From assembly GCF_028748105.1 (NCBI RefSeq), contig NZ_CP118168.1:1240001-1304000 (forward strand): a DNA stretch of 64,000 bases, given 5' to 3'. Position numbers and translations under genes: made by a program. Under the pieces are notes generated by a model that searched no databases, was not told the DNA's origin, and worked only from the letters and a program-made list of their open reading frames with translations. Source of the DNA: Entomospira nematocerorum. GTDB lineage: Bacteria; Spirochaetota; Spirochaetia; WRBN01. This document shows, one piece after another, positions 15,582 through 24,999 of this stretch (positions within the stretch are counted from its first letter, which is position 1; each line of letters starts with the position of its first letter).

Positions 15582-18332
15582 ATGTCTGAACCACTCTATA
15601 TCCTTGATGGATATGCACTTATATATCGCGCCTATTACAGTATGGGTAATAAACCGGCTATTCGCAACTCTCGAAACGAAAATATTACGGCAATTATGGG
15701 CTTTTTTCGTTCTTTCATTGCCCTTATCAAACACTATAATATCAGGTATATCACTGTAGCATTGGATTCAAAAGTCCCAACATTCCGGAAAGAACAATAT
15801 CCTGCATATAAGGCGAATCGCGATGTCACTCCGCAAGAACTTCATGAACAAGCTAATCTTATTGAATCGATGCTCCAGGAAGCAGGCATTAATACAGTTA
15901 GAATTGATCGATATGAAGCAGATGATATCATCGCCTCCATAGTAACACAACGTTTAAGTCAAGGATTATCCAATGTCATTATCTCTGGGGATAAAGATCT
16001 GATGCAATTGATCAATCATCAAACTTCTATGCTTCGCTTTACCAGTAAGAGAGAATTTAAAGCAGGAGTAGAACCAATAGCTATTGAAGATGTTATCGAT
16101 AAGATGGGTGTTTTCCCTGGACAAATTCAAGATTATCTCGCCTTGATAGGTGACACTAGTGATAATATACCCGGTGTTGCCGGAGTTGGTCCCAAGAGTG
16201 CGATCAAATTACTTTCAGAATTTCATAGCCTAACGCAAATCTATAACTACCTTGGGAAGGTAACCCCCGCCAGCTTACAAACAAAGCTTATTCAAAATAA
16301 AGATAATGCATTTCTGAGCAAAGACCTCATTAAACTTGCTTGTGATATCACACTTCCTTTTGATGTTGATAATACAAAAATTTTCTCCGTAGAAGAGATA
16401 TCATTTTCTCAATTAATCGAAAAGCTGCATGCTCTTGAGATCTACCAAATTGCAGAAGATATTCGCAAGTTAGCTATCGTAAATGCAATAAACTCTCCAA
16501 GTGAGTCGGGAGAAACAGCTACTACCCAACAAACCAAACAACGTTTATCACTAACTTTTGAAACTATCACAGATATTCCTAGTGTTATACGCCTCTTTCA
16601 AACATTGAAACAAGCAAAACGATTCGCTTATGATAGCGAGACGTCAGGTCTTAACCCACATAGTGATCGACTCATTGGAATGAGTTTCAGCATTGATGGC
16701 TCCCATGGCTATTATATTCCATTTAGTGCGCCACTGGGTGAATCTGTGGTGGACATTCAAGAAGTCCTACCACTTGTTAAAGAGCTTTTAGAGGATCCAG
16801 CCATAGAAATCATTGGCCAAAATCTCAAATTTGATTATCAATTTCTGCGAAAGCACAATATTCGCATGAAGCCCTATTTTGATACGATGATTGCTGCATG
16901 GCTTCTTGATAGTGAAGCGCGAGTTAATCTTGATACACTTGCATCCCAATACTTAGGACATACAACTATCGCCTATAAAGATATTGTGGGAAAGAATGAG
17001 GCATTTGATCATGTACCACTAGCCATTGCCAGTGAATATGCTTGTGAAGACGCTTCACTTACTATGAGACTAGCAGAAATCTTTCAAGCAAAGATGGAAG
17101 AAAATAAACTCAACTCCCTCTTCTTCACCTTAGAAATGCCTCTTGTCTCTGTTCTTGCTGAAATGGAATGGCGAGGAATCTACATTGATAGAGAGGAGCT
17201 TAGCTCTCTTGGAAAACAACTCTACCAGCGTATTCAGCAGCTCGAGCAATCTATCTTCACAATCGTCGGACATCAATTCAATATCCAATCCCCAAAACAG
17301 TTAGCAAGTGTTCTCTTTGAAGAACTAAAATTTGCTAATCTCAAAAAGAACTCTACTGATATCCATATTCTTGAAGAACTACAGCGACAGCATCCTCAAG
17401 AAACAATTATTAAGCATATCATTGACTATCGTAAATTAACAAAGCTCAATTCAACCTATGTAGAGGGTCTATTAAAAGAAGTATCGCCCACAGGTAGTAT
17501 TCATACAAGCTTTCTACAAACGGGTACGGCAAGTGGACGCTTGAGTAGTACACAGCCTAACTTGCAAAATATTCCTATAAAAGATGAATTAGGTCGATCA
17601 ATTCGTCAAGTCTTTAAGGCTCGTGATGGATATACTCTTATCACTGCCGACTACAGTCAAATTGAGCTGGTTGTACTTGCACACCTCGCTCAAGATAGTA
17701 CGATGCTCGATATCTTTCAATCGGGACGTGACCTACATCAAGAGACAGCTAGTTTTCTCTTCGATACACCGCTAACATCTGTAACCCCAGAACAACGTCG
17801 TATTGGAAAGACAATCAACTTTGGTGTCATCTATGGAATGTCAGCATTTCGCTTGAGTAATGAACTACAAATCCCCCGCCATTTAGCCACACAATTTATC
17901 GAATCCTACTTCACTCGCTATACAGGAGTTTCCCAATTTATTCAAGATACCATCACCAAGACACAACACTCCTCTTATGTAAGAACGATCTCCCAGCGTA
18001 TGAGAAAAGTACCTCAAATTAACAGTAATAATCGTAATGAAAGATCGGCGAGCGAACGTGTTGCCCTCAATACCATTATTCAAGGGAGCGCTGCTGATAT
18101 TGTCAAACGAGCAATGCTTTTAGTGGATCAAGCCATACAATCTAGACAAATAGATGCACATCTTCTGCTACAAGTACATGATGAACTTATTTTTGAGGTA
18201 CACACTGATCACATACATGAATGTCAAGCCATCATTAGTGATGCCATGCATCAAGCTGGCCTTGACTTTTCCCCGCCCATTCATCTATCTATTAGTATGG
18301 AAGTTGGTCATCACTGGGGAGAATTCCACTAA
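15582..18332 (+). CDS. polA: DNA polymerase I with all three activities
   Basis: 916 residues. The N-terminal 5'-nuclease has EADDIIASI, VIISGDKDLMQLI and GDTSDNIPGVAGVGPKSA. The 3'-5' exonuclease domain (about 320-510) keeps its acidic ligands: YDSETSGL (Exo I), GQNLKFDYQFL (Exo II) and YACEDASL (Exo III). Many bacterial PolA proteins have lost these, so proofreading is probably active here. The polymerase domain has TASGRLSSTQPNLQNIP, DYSQIELVVLAHL, RRIGKTINFGVIYGMSAF and QVHDELIFEV. It works in repair and Okazaki-fragment processing. The ATG follows a poorly spaced AAGAGG (12 bases), consistent with controlled translation. Confidence 0.97.
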   Translation: MSEPLYILDGYALIYRAYYSMGNKPAIRNSRNENITAIMGFFRSFIALIKHYNIRYITVALDSKVPTFRKEQYPAYKANRDVTPQELHEQANLIESMLQEAGINTVRIDRYEADDIIASIVTQRLSQGLSNVIISGDKDLMQLINHQTSMLRFTSKREFKAGVEPIAIEDVIDKMGVFPGQIQDYLALIGDTSDNIPGVAGVGPKSAIKLLSEFHSLTQIYNYLGKVTPASLQTKLIQNKDNAFLSKDLIKLACDITLPFDVDNTKIFSVEEISFSQLIEKLHALEIYQIAEDIRKLAIVNAINSPSESGETATTQQTKQRLSLTFETITDIPSVIRLFQTLKQAKRFAYDSETSGLNPHSDRLIGMSFSIDGSHGYYIPFSAPLGESVVDIQEVLPLVKELLEDPAIEIIGQNLKFDYQFLRKHNIRMKPYFDTMIAAWLLDSEARVNLDTLASQYLGHTTIAYKDIVGKNEAFDHVPLAIASEYACEDASLTMRLAEIFQAKMEENKLNSLFFTLEMPLVSVLAEMEWRGIYIDREELSSLGKQLYQRIQQLEQSIFTIVGHQFNIQSPKQLASVLFEELKFANLKKNSTDIHILEELQRQHPQETIIKHIIDYRKLTKLNSTYVEGLLKEVSPTGSIHTSFLQTGTASGRLSSTQPNLQNIPIKDELGRSIRQVFKARDGYTLITADYSQIELVVLAHLAQDSTMLDIFQSGRDLHQETASFLFDTPLTSVTPEQRRIGKTINFGVIYGMSAFRLSNELQIPRHLATQFIESYFTRYTGVSQFIQDTITKTQHSSYVRTISQRMRKVPQINSNNRNERSASERVALNTIIQGSAADIVKRAMLLVDQAIQSRQIDAHLLLQVHDELIFEVHTDHIHECQAIISDAMHQAGLDFSPPIHLSISMEVGHHWGEFH

Positions 18333-18396
18333 TTTATTTATAGTGCACTCCCCATAATCTTCACAGAATTAGGAAAGAAGAAGTAAGAGATTTCTC

Positions 18397-18425
18397 TTGC
18401 TTTTTCCTCATTGTGCATGTATACT
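18397..18425 (+). promoter_or_regulatory. Promoter of glgC
   Basis: TTGCTT (18397-18402), 17-base spacer, TATACT (18420-18425), 49 bases before the chosen glgC start. Its position rules out translation of glgC from the in-frame TTG at 18397. Confidence 0.6.
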
Positions 18426-18474
18426 GATTATATACAAGATAATTATTGTATACAATCTAAAAAAGGAAAATATT

Positions 18475-19758
18475 ATGTCCAAAGAGAACCCCTTAGCCAT
18501 AATTCTAGGTGGAGGTCAGGGAACGCGTCTCTATCCTCTCACTGAGCAACGCTCTAAACCTGCTGTCACATTTGGAGGAAAATACAGACTAGTTGATATT
18601 CCTATCTCTAATTGTATCAATGCTGGCTTCAATCGTATTTTCGTGCTCACACAGTTTAACTCCGCAAGTTTACATACTCATATCAATGCAACCTACAAGT
18701 TTGATCAATTTAATGGTGGATTTGTTGAAATTTTAGCAGCAGAGCAGACTCCCAATAGTAGCTCCTGGTTCAATGGTACCGCAGATGCAGTACGTAAAAA
18801 TTTAGCACATTACCATCCATTAAACCCTAGTCATTACATTATTCTCTCAGGAGATCAGCTCTATCAGATGGATCTTGGTGATTTTCTTGCATCACATCGT
18901 AGCCATCACGCTGAAGTCTCTATTGCAACGACCTGTGTAACACGCGAAAATGCCAATGACTTGGGCATCCTAAAGATAGATAGTTCAGGAAAAGTTATTG
19001 GATTCTTAGAAAAACCAGGGGCATCACGTGATATCTCTGATATGGCTATTCCTCCTGAATATATAGAAAAACATAATCTTAATCCAGAGTGTAATTACTT
19101 AGCGAGTATGGGTATGTATATCTTTACCCGTGGTATTTTAGAGGACGCCTTGGATAATGATAAGCTAGATTTCGGAAAAGAAGTTATTCCTCATGCTATC
19201 GAAACACTGCATGTCAATGCATATCTATATAATGGCTATTGGGAAGATATTGGAACTATTAAATCTTTTTATGAAGCAAATTTAAATTTAGCTGCAGATC
19301 TACCGTCGTTTGATATGTATGATGCAACCCATCCTCTATACACTCGTATGCTCAATCTTGGATCAAGCAAATTCAATAATTGTCACATCACTAACACTCT
19401 GACTGCTGAAGGTTCGATTATTTCTGATAGCAAAATATCCAACTCTATTATAGGTGTTCGCAGTATCATCGATGCAGGAGTCGTATTGACTGGTGTACTC
19501 ATGATGGGTGCTGATTTTTATGAATCAATAGATCAAATTCATGAAAATGAGCAACACCTAGTTCCTCATGTTGGTATTGGAGCTAATACACACATTAATA
19601 GAAGCATCATTGATAAAAATGCTCGCATTGGGCGTAATTGCTCTATTGGACTACAGCCTAATAATCTCCAAGATGGAGACTATGGATCCTATGTCATCAA
19701 AGATAAAATTATTGTCATTCGAAAAAATGCATTAATACCAGATAATACTATCATTTAA
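18475..19758 (+). CDS. glgC: Glucose-1-phosphate adenylyltransferase (ADP-glucose pyrophosphorylase)
   Basis: 427 residues. It makes ADP-glucose from ATP and glucose 1-phosphate, the committed step of bacterial glycogen synthesis. The start MSKENPLAIILGGGQGTRLY carries the pyrophosphorylase signature, followed by SKPAVTFGGKYRLVDIPIS. WFNGTADAVRKN and the substrate-site stretch DFGKEVIPHAI are typical. The last 130 residues form a left-handed beta-helix with hexapeptide repeats (IGANTHINRSIIDKNARIG). Start chosen at ATG 18475 with AAGGAAA upstream; the frame extends to 18397, but that part is promoter. No other glycogen gene is adjacent. Confidence 0.96.
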   Translation: MSKENPLAIILGGGQGTRLYPLTEQRSKPAVTFGGKYRLVDIPISNCINAGFNRIFVLTQFNSASLHTHINATYKFDQFNGGFVEILAAEQTPNSSSWFNGTADAVRKNLAHYHPLNPSHYIILSGDQLYQMDLGDFLASHRSHHAEVSIATTCVTRENANDLGILKIDSSGKVIGFLEKPGASRDISDMAIPPEYIEKHNLNPECNYLASMGMYIFTRGILEDALDNDKLDFGKEVIPHAIETLHVNAYLYNGYWEDIGTIKSFYEANLNLAADLPSFDMYDATHPLYTRMLNLGSSKFNNCHITNTLTAEGSIISDSKISNSIIGVRSIIDAGVVLTGVLMMGADFYESIDQIHENEQHLVPHVGIGANTHINRSIIDKNARIGRNCSIGLQPNNLQDGDYGSYVIKDKIIVIRKNALIPDNTII

Positions 19759-19762
19759 TCGC

Positions 19763-19791
19763 TTGACTTTATCGATTAAATTAGCTAAAAT
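19763..19791 (+). promoter_or_regulatory. Strong promoter of the zinc-ribbon gene
   Basis: TTGACT (19763-19768), 17 bases, TAAAAT (19786-19791), starting only four bases after the glgC stop. Confidence 0.75.
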
Positions 19792-19848
19792 TATTACAAA
19801 TTTAATTAATTGCTAATTATTGTCAAGAGCAATCAGAAAGAGGTTCAT

Positions 19849-20031
19849 ATGTCAAAAGCACACCGCGGAAAAGGTTTAAAAAGCGAAACGCCTAATGGGG
19901 GTCGTGGTACATGTCCTATGTGTAAACGCACTGGTATCAAGACTATCTATGAGGTTGTAGATAGCAATGATACCAAGATGAATGTTTGTAAAGAGTGTAG
20001 CAAGGCAATCAAAAATAAAAAGGCTAGCTAA
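19849..20031 (+). CDS. Small zinc-ribbon protein
   Basis: 60 residues, basic, with CPMC (about residues 23-26) and CKEC (about 48-51), together a four-cysteine zinc ribbon. The N-terminus SKAHRGKGLKSETPNGGRG is glycine/lysine-rich, as in RNA- or ribosome-binding small proteins. The function is unknown; it looks like a conserved spirochaetal protein. Start chosen at ATG 19849 behind AAAGAGG; the frame is open 13 codons further upstream but without a ribosome site. It has its own strong promoter, suggesting abundant expression. It converges on the 230-aa gene with one base between them. Confidence 0.8.
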   Translation: MSKAHRGKGLKSETPNGGRGTCPMCKRTGIKTIYEVVDSNDTKMNVCKECSKAIKNKKAS

Positions 20032-20032
20032 A

Positions 20033-20725
20033 TTACGAACGTCTAGAACCCATTAATTCTAGAGCTAACTCGACCTCTCCCATGGAGAGGTTTAGTTTTT
20101 CTGCAATCTCTTTTGCATCCATACCATCTCTCCACATTGCAGCTATTTGTACCGATGGTCGTATCTTTGAAGAAGATTTCACCTTACTCTCTTCCACTGA
20201 TGTGGAGGGTTTCATGTCATGAGAATCTCCGGAATCTCGCACGTTGTTTCGTAGCTGTAAAGATAAATCGTTTAAGCTTTTTCTATTATTGATTGGAGCA
20301 TCCTTTGTAGAATTTCCATATGTACTATCCATAATGCGCTCTGTAGAACCACTCTTTTGGATATCTATCACAGAGCTCACAAGTGGCTTTTTCTTAACAA
20401 GATCATTATATGTTTGTCGTGATTGCTCCAGTTTTTGGTTTTCTTTCTCTATAAGTCTTAACTTACGGTTAACGTTCTCTAATACACTAGAGGCATCTTT
20501 CTGCATACGTTCCATTAAAGTCACATAGCCAGAAACATTCTCTTCTAAAGCTGCCATAAATTCAGCCATCTCCGCTCGAATCTCTTGAATATATGTCTTA
20601 TCACGCTTTATCTCATTAAATTTAACGAGCACTATCCAAAAAGTAATAAGAATATTTAATACCAATCCCACAAAGAATAGAATAAGTCCTAACACGAGAT
20701 TGTCATCTCCACCAGTATTGTCCAT
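20033..20725 (-). CDS. Membrane-anchored coiled-coil protein with C-terminal helix-turn-helix
   Basis: 230 residues, family not firmly recognised (resembles DUF6115-type proteins). An N-terminal membrane helix (about residues 10-32, LVLGLILFFVGLVLNILI) is followed by a cytoplasmic coiled coil (about 40-105). A Ser/Lys-rich linker follows. The C-terminal segment IAAMWRDGMDAKEIAEKLNL, then SMGEVELALELM, reads as a sigma-region-4-like helix-turn-helix. It is last in the whiG-fapA operon, 9 bases after the 105-aa gene, so a link to motility or cell architecture is likely. No clear ribosome site precedes the ATG, suggesting coupling. Confidence 0.7.
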   Translation of the reverse strand: MDNTGGDDNLVLGLILFFVGLVLNILITFWIVLVKFNEIKRDKTYIQEIRAEMAEFMAALEENVSGYVTLMERMQKDASSVLENVNRKLRLIEKENQKLEQSRQTYNDLVKKKPLVSSVIDIQKSGSTERIMDSTYGNSTKDAPINNRKSLNDLSLQLRNNVRDSGDSHDMKPSTSVEESKVKSSSKIRPSVQIAAMWRDGMDAKEIAEKLNLSMGEVELALELMGSRRS

Positions 20726-20734
20726 CGCAATAAT

Positions 20735-21052
20735 CTAACTGGAGATGTCAATATTCCCTCCCAGACTTGGATCATTATAGTATTGATGTTTTTGCATATG
20801 CTGTGAGTCTTCATCTTCACGCTTTTGTCCTCTATCACGATGATCTTTGGGCTGTTCCTTTGATAAAGCTTCAATTTTATCACTACCCTTCATACTCGAG
20901 ACAACTTGACTCTTCTCCACGCGCTCTTTCTGTTCAAATTCCTCTTTTTTTGCTTTCTGATGTCGCTTTACCTGCTTTTCCTGAGACTCGATATTTGCAA
21001 CATCAGCCTGCCGTGCTAAATACGCCATCTGCTCTATTCCTGAAAGATTCAT
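20735..21052 (-). CDS. Small charged protein of unknown function
   Basis: 105 residues, hydrophilic, very rich in Lys, Glu and Gln (about residues 25-90), probably one long helix or disordered. It begins MNLSGIEQMAYLARQADVAN. Start chosen at ATG 21052 behind AAGGAGGAG; the frame reaches nine codons further upstream. It sits between fapA and the membrane coiled-coil gene in the motility-type operon. No signal peptide or known domain. Confidence 0.7.
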   Translation of the reverse strand: MNLSGIEQMAYLARQADVANIESQEKQVKRHQKAKKEEFEQKERVEKSQVVSSMKGSDKIEALSKEQPKDHRDRGQKREDEDSQHMQKHQYYNDPSLGGNIDISS

Positions 21053-21106
21053 ACTCTCCTCCTTGAGAATTGAATACACTCAAAATATATACAAATAAAC
21101 CTCTTA

Positions 21107-23134
21107 TTAGACCAGCTTTACACTATTTTTTGTATATCTTTTACGTTTGTCATTATCAGACTTGATAGTGATATCATCGGTAATTTCTTCATAGTCTTTA
21201 ATCTTGATCATATCTTCATCTAAATAAAAAGTTTGTCCCTTATTGAATTCACGTGATACAAGGTATTCGCTATCACCTATAAGAATCTCAACACCTGAAT
21301 GAATACGCATACTTGCACCAATCTTTGCATCAATATGCTTATTACCTAACTCCTCTGTGAGTTCAATAATTTTTTCCTTATCTTCTTTGATCTGCTCCCT
21401 TAAAAGTCCTACCTCAGCAATCATTTCATCATATTTTTTCTTTTTTTCAGGAGACAAAGGACGACTTCTTGCCGCTTCACTCCAATTATCTACAATACGT
21501 TGTAAATCAAAAAGAGCGGTCTGCCTTCGATCTAGACTCTTCTGGCGATTTTTAAGCATATCTTTCAGTTTAGGATTTACACCAACCTCTAGGCGTGTAC
21601 TTGTTCCCGAATTTGATCCAAAAACAACAGCATTAATTTCCTCGACAGCACGTATCCTACCACCAACAATGGCAGCTCTCTTACCTTTACAAAGAATTTT
21701 TTTCAGTGCGGTGATCTCTGAATTTAAGATACCATCAGAGACAATCACCATCTCATGTACCTCGACATAGCTATTTTGAATAAAGCTAGCCCAAAGACTC
21801 TTGCCAGCTTTCACAAAGCTCATCGCTTCACCTTGTGTTCCATCTCCGTACTTATTTCCATTGATTCCATTACCAACAATAATATCTCCGCCGGCGGTGA
21901 GTTGGCTTCTTCCCACAGATCCTGTTACCGTAATATTATCTTTGGCTTTTACCTCATAGCCATCCTCAATATTACCATTAATCACAACAGTTCCAAGGAA
22001 GTCAATATGACTCTTTAAATCACCATCAACTGTGTAAATACTCTCTACACTAATGACATCATTCTTAAAGATAACTTGACCATTACTTGTAGCAACCACT
22101 TCGGTTCCATCGTCAGTGAGAGCAACATTATTCCCTAAATTCACGCTTAAATTTTTACCATTTTCAGCTGCAATCATACTGCCCCTTACAGTTGTGCCAG
22201 GCACTCCGTCTCTTGGAGGAAGAACTTTAGCTATAACCTCACCAGAGGCAACACTTTGAATCATAGTCATACGCTTAAAATCAATAGATCCCTTGGCATC
22301 AACATGCATATTTTGTTCTGAAATATCACTATCGATGATACATTGCAACCGTGTATCTTCTCCTGCCACTGCAGGTGTACCCTGTGCAACTATGACAGCC
22401 GTCTTGTAGATTGGATTCATCTCTAAATCATTGAGAACATCTTCTTTGATTCCATGATAGACACCAGCACGCTGTAATGCTTGCTTTAATTCATCATAGC
22501 TAACGGTAGATCCGCCTAAACCTGGCGTCGTTAACGTAACCGTAGCCTTCATATCATCTTCAGAGATACTCACACTCAAATTATAATCAACAGAGGTATT
22601 GTAGTTATACTCTGCAACTTCTACCCAGATACCATTGCCCTCTTCAACAATTTTCGTGACAAGTGACTCTTTCAAAGATGGGATAGATCTTGCCTGATTT
22701 GCCCGCTGTAACACATCGGCTACCGCAACCTTTTTTCCATTACCCTGAGGTTCTAGAACCTTGAGCATAACCTTGCCCTCTTTAGTTAATCGAAACCCAA
22801 ATACCCCATCTTTATCAATGTTAATATCAGCCTCATCATCAAGCATATCTGCCCCAGCAGCGTGCTGTAAGGTACTTAGATTGGTTACAATGTGCTTGCG
22901 TGCGGGATAAACTAATACTCGCCAGTTACGCTGACCCATTGTACCAAATAAAAACCCTTTACGCCCCGTTGTTTGAATCTCATAATCAAGTTTATGAATA
23001 GGGAGAGAGAGTTCAATAGCAGCTTGTGCGAGAATTTCCTCCAAACTACGACCCATTAATACCAAGGATCGATTCGACTTCTCTAGCTGCCATTGTGCTT
23101 TCATGAGTTTACGAAATTCATGTAAGTCTTTCAT
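21107..23134 (-). CDS. fapA: FapA family protein (flagellar assembly protein A, DUF342)
   Basis: 675 residues. The N-terminal about 75 residues resemble the Jag-N domain (LEEILAQAAIELSLPIHKLDYEI). The FapA/DUF342 region (about 190-500) includes VASGEVIAKVLPPRDGVPG and a beta-helix-like run of glycine-rich turns (INGNIEDGYEVKAKDNITV). A coiled coil (about 510-600) follows, then a short beta-rich tail. The family is tied to flagellar assembly or polar localisation in other bacteria, by context more than biochemistry. It is 40 bases downstream of whiG, with AAGGAG upstream of its ATG. Confidence 0.88.
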   Translation of the reverse strand: MKDLHEFRKLMKAQWQLEKSNRSLVLMGRSLEEILAQAAIELSLPIHKLDYEIQTTGRKGFLFGTMGQRNWRVLVYPARKHIVTNLSTLQHAAGADMLDDEADINIDKDGVFGFRLTKEGKVMLKVLEPQGNGKKVAVADVLQRANQARSIPSLKESLVTKIVEEGNGIWVEVAEYNYNTSVDYNLSVSISEDDMKATVTLTTPGLGGSTVSYDELKQALQRAGVYHGIKEDVLNDLEMNPIYKTAVIVAQGTPAVAGEDTRLQCIIDSDISEQNMHVDAKGSIDFKRMTMIQSVASGEVIAKVLPPRDGVPGTTVRGSMIAAENGKNLSVNLGNNVALTDDGTEVVATSNGQVIFKNDVISVESIYTVDGDLKSHIDFLGTVVINGNIEDGYEVKAKDNITVTGSVGRSQLTAGGDIIVGNGINGNKYGDGTQGEAMSFVKAGKSLWASFIQNSYVEVHEMVIVSDGILNSEITALKKILCKGKRAAIVGGRIRAVEEINAVVFGSNSGTSTRLEVGVNPKLKDMLKNRQKSLDRRQTALFDLQRIVDNWSEAARSRPLSPEKKKKYDEMIAEVGLLREQIKEDKEKIIELTEELGNKHIDAKIGASMRIHSGVEILIGDSEYLVSREFNKGQTFYLDEDMIKIKDYEEITDDITIKSDNDKRKRYTKNSVKLV

Positions 23135-23174
23135 AGTTACAACTCCTTACCCTACTTCTTCTTAAATTTTATGT

Positions 23175-23963
23175 CTACAAGATACCACGTCTAATGTGTG
23201 ATAATTTAGTGCGTAATCTCGTAATTGCCTTAGTATGTAACTGAGAAACACGTGACTCAGTTACTTCCAGAACTTGCCCTATCTCTTTTAAGGTTAGATC
23301 TTCATAATAATAGAGAACTAACACCATCTTCTCTTTATCGGGTAATTCATGAATGGCTTCTACGATTAATCGTCGTACCTCGCCTTTCTCTATGATGATA
23401 TCTGGCTGTAAACATGACGGGGACTCTATCGACTCTAGAAGTGATGTCTTATCTGATTCATCGACGCGTTTAGACGTTTCATTTAAAGAAAGCATCGAAG
23501 AACTTGAAACTTTCAGAGCTAGAGCGTTATATTCTTGAAGAGATAGCCCAAAATGTTCTGCAATTTCTTCATGTGTAGCCATTCGTCCTAATCTAGCTTC
23601 TAGGTGTTGTGTCCCTTCATCTAATTCTCGACTTTTTTGTCTGACACTGCGCGGTACCCAGTCATCTTTTCTCAATTCATCATAGATGGCACCTCTAATA
23701 CGTGTAACAGCATAGGTCTTAAACTGCACATCTTTTGCTGGATCAAATTTATCGACTGCATCCATCAAGCCAAAGACACCAAAGCTAACCAAATCATCAA
23801 ATTCCACAGATCCTGGCATATTCGCCATGACCTTACCTGCCACGAACTTGACTAAAGGAGCATACTGATTAATGAATGCTTCACGTAGTTTAGGATCTCG
23901 TGTTTTTTTATAATCTTGCCAGTAGCCATCCTCGGTCTCTTCAGTAATGACGATATCCTTCAT
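23175..23963 (-). CDS. whiG: RNA polymerase sigma factor WhiG/FliA (sigma-28)
   Basis: 262 residues. Region 2 has YAPLVKFVAGKV, EFDDLVSFGVFGLMDAVDKF and AVTRIRGAIYDELRKDDWVP. The PRSVRQKSRELDEG segment is typical of FliA/WhiG. Region 4 ends with DLTLKEIGQVLEVTESRVSQ. It directs transcription of late flagellar genes; the flaB promoter candidate fits its specificity. Start chosen at ATG 23963, five bases after AGAGAGG; an ATG at 23984 overlaps the upstream gene and has no ribosome site. It heads a run whiG-fapA-unknown-unknown. Confidence 0.93.
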   Translation of the reverse strand: MKDIVITEETEDGYWQDYKKTRDPKLREAFINQYAPLVKFVAGKVMANMPGSVEFDDLVSFGVFGLMDAVDKFDPAKDVQFKTYAVTRIRGAIYDELRKDDWVPRSVRQKSRELDEGTQHLEARLGRMATHEEIAEHFGLSLQEYNALALKVSSSSMLSLNETSKRVDESDKTSLLESIESPSCLQPDIIIEKGEVRRLIVEAIHELPDKEKMVLVLYYYEDLTLKEIGQVLEVTESRVSQLHTKAITRLRTKLSHIRRGIL

Positions 23964-23973
23964 CTTGACCTCT

Positions 23974-24459
23974 CTAACTGTCATCTCGACTCATTGTTGT
24001 GCGTACAGCCTGAGCTAAAATACGAGGATCTTCCCTCGTAAACATACCTGCCTCTGGCGTAGAAGATGTAGCAGAAGATCCCAAGTTATCTTGTGTTTCA
24101 TTCATATCATCACTTTTTGCACTAAAATCACGATAATTGCTTTCCGTAAAAAAATTATCATTCAATACTAAATCAACTTTATTGCCGGTTTCCCTCGTTT
24201 CTGGTTCTAGTTCAGAAATAGTTCCATCGGAAGAACTATCAACATCACCAGTCTCTCCCAACGGTAAAAGTAACTCTGGTAAAAATTTCTTAATAATCCA
24301 ATGAATACTAGTTATCACAATCCAAGTAATTAATGTTGTCAATATAGCGCGCCAAAGGGTTAGCCCTATTTTCACGGAGTCACGTGTAATCCCCAAAATA
24401 ATATTGATGGTAAATGCTATTAGAAACGGTATTACAGTAATACTTATGAGACGTTTCAC
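23974..24459 (-). CDS. Small membrane protein with two transmembrane helices
   Basis: 161 residues, not recognised. Two hydrophobic helices (about residues 5-23 and 35-57) are followed by an acidic, Ser/Thr-rich soluble tail of about 100 residues with low complexity. Start is GTG at 24459 behind AAGGAG. First gene of the operon with whiG, whose start lies ten bases after its stop. Small membrane proteins in this position before fliA/whiG occur in other spirochaete flagellar operons, from memory. Confidence 0.7.
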   Translation of the reverse strand: MKRLISITVIPFLIAFTINIILGITRDSVKIGLTLWRAILTTLITWIVITSIHWIIKKFLPELLLPLGETGDVDSSSDGTISELEPETRETGNKVDLVLNDNFFTESNYRDFSAKSDDMNETQDNLGSSATSSTPEAGMFTREDPRILAQAVRTTMSRDDS

Positions 24460-24529
24460 TTCACTAACTCCTTATTCAACATGATTCTACACTAACTTAA
24501 ACTAAGATAGCTACATGGTGTACAGCACT

Positions 24530-24538
24530 ATTATAGCA
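24530..24538 (-). promoter_or_regulatory. Extended -10 promoter of the whiG-fapA operon
   Basis: TGCTATAAT on the minus strand, about 70 bases before the GTG start of the first gene. The -35 region (TTTTGT, 17 bases upstream) is weak. Confidence 0.5.
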
Positions 24539-24588
24539 AATTATTCAAAAAAACAAAAGAGCCTATTCATTTTTATAAAAAAAATTAA

Positions 24589-24624
24589 ATTTACGAGCTT
24601 AAGGTTTTCCTTAAGCTCGTAAAT
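24589..24624 (-). terminator. Rho-independent terminator of trxA
   Basis: Perfect 16-bp stem: arms 24589-24604 and 24609-24624 around a TTTT loop, core CGAGCTTAAGG. A T-rich run follows on the minus strand. It begins three bases after the trxA stop. Confidence 0.93.
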
Positions 24625-24626
24625 AA

Positions 24627-24947
24627 TTACTTTGCTGTTAATTCCTCAATTTCCTTAACGAAATTCTCTTTCGGTTTAAACCCCAAAGAAGCTCGCAGAG
24701 GTTCTCCATTCCTAAAATAGATAACACAGGGAATACTACTAATATTATAACGTACTGCCAATTCTTGCTCTAAATCTGTATTCACCTTACACACCGATAC
24801 TTTATCTGCTAGCGTACTCGCAATATCATCTAATACAGGTCCTAACATACGACATGGGCCACACCACTCTGCCCAAAAATCTACCATCACCAACTTATCC
24901 TGATTAATTGCCTCATGAAATGTCTCTTTTGTTAAATGCTTTACCAT
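24627..24947 (-). CDS. trxA: Thioredoxin
   Basis: 106 residues with the active site FWAEWCGPCRMLGP (CGPC at about 32-35). The cis-proline loop is SSIPCVIYF, where most thioredoxins have Thr after Pro. That extra cysteine near the active site is slightly unusual. Cytoplasmic dithiol reductant. Last gene of the unit GerMN-trxB-trxA, 52 bases after trxB and followed directly by a strong terminator. The neighbouring reductase is its likely partner. Confidence 0.97.
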   Translation of the reverse strand: MVKHLTKETFHEAINQDKLVMVDFWAEWCGPCRMLGPVLDDIASTLADKVSVCKVNTDLEQELAVRYNISSIPCVIYFRNGEPLRASLGFKPKENFVKEIEELTAK

Positions 24948-24999
24948 TTACTATCTCCTTAAAATTCAATATATCATGATCTTCTTTATAGCCTAGTTG

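Noticed and set aside
18397..18474. N-terminal extension of glgC
   Set aside because: This stretch contains the -35 and -10 boxes of the promoter; GlgC homology begins at 18475.
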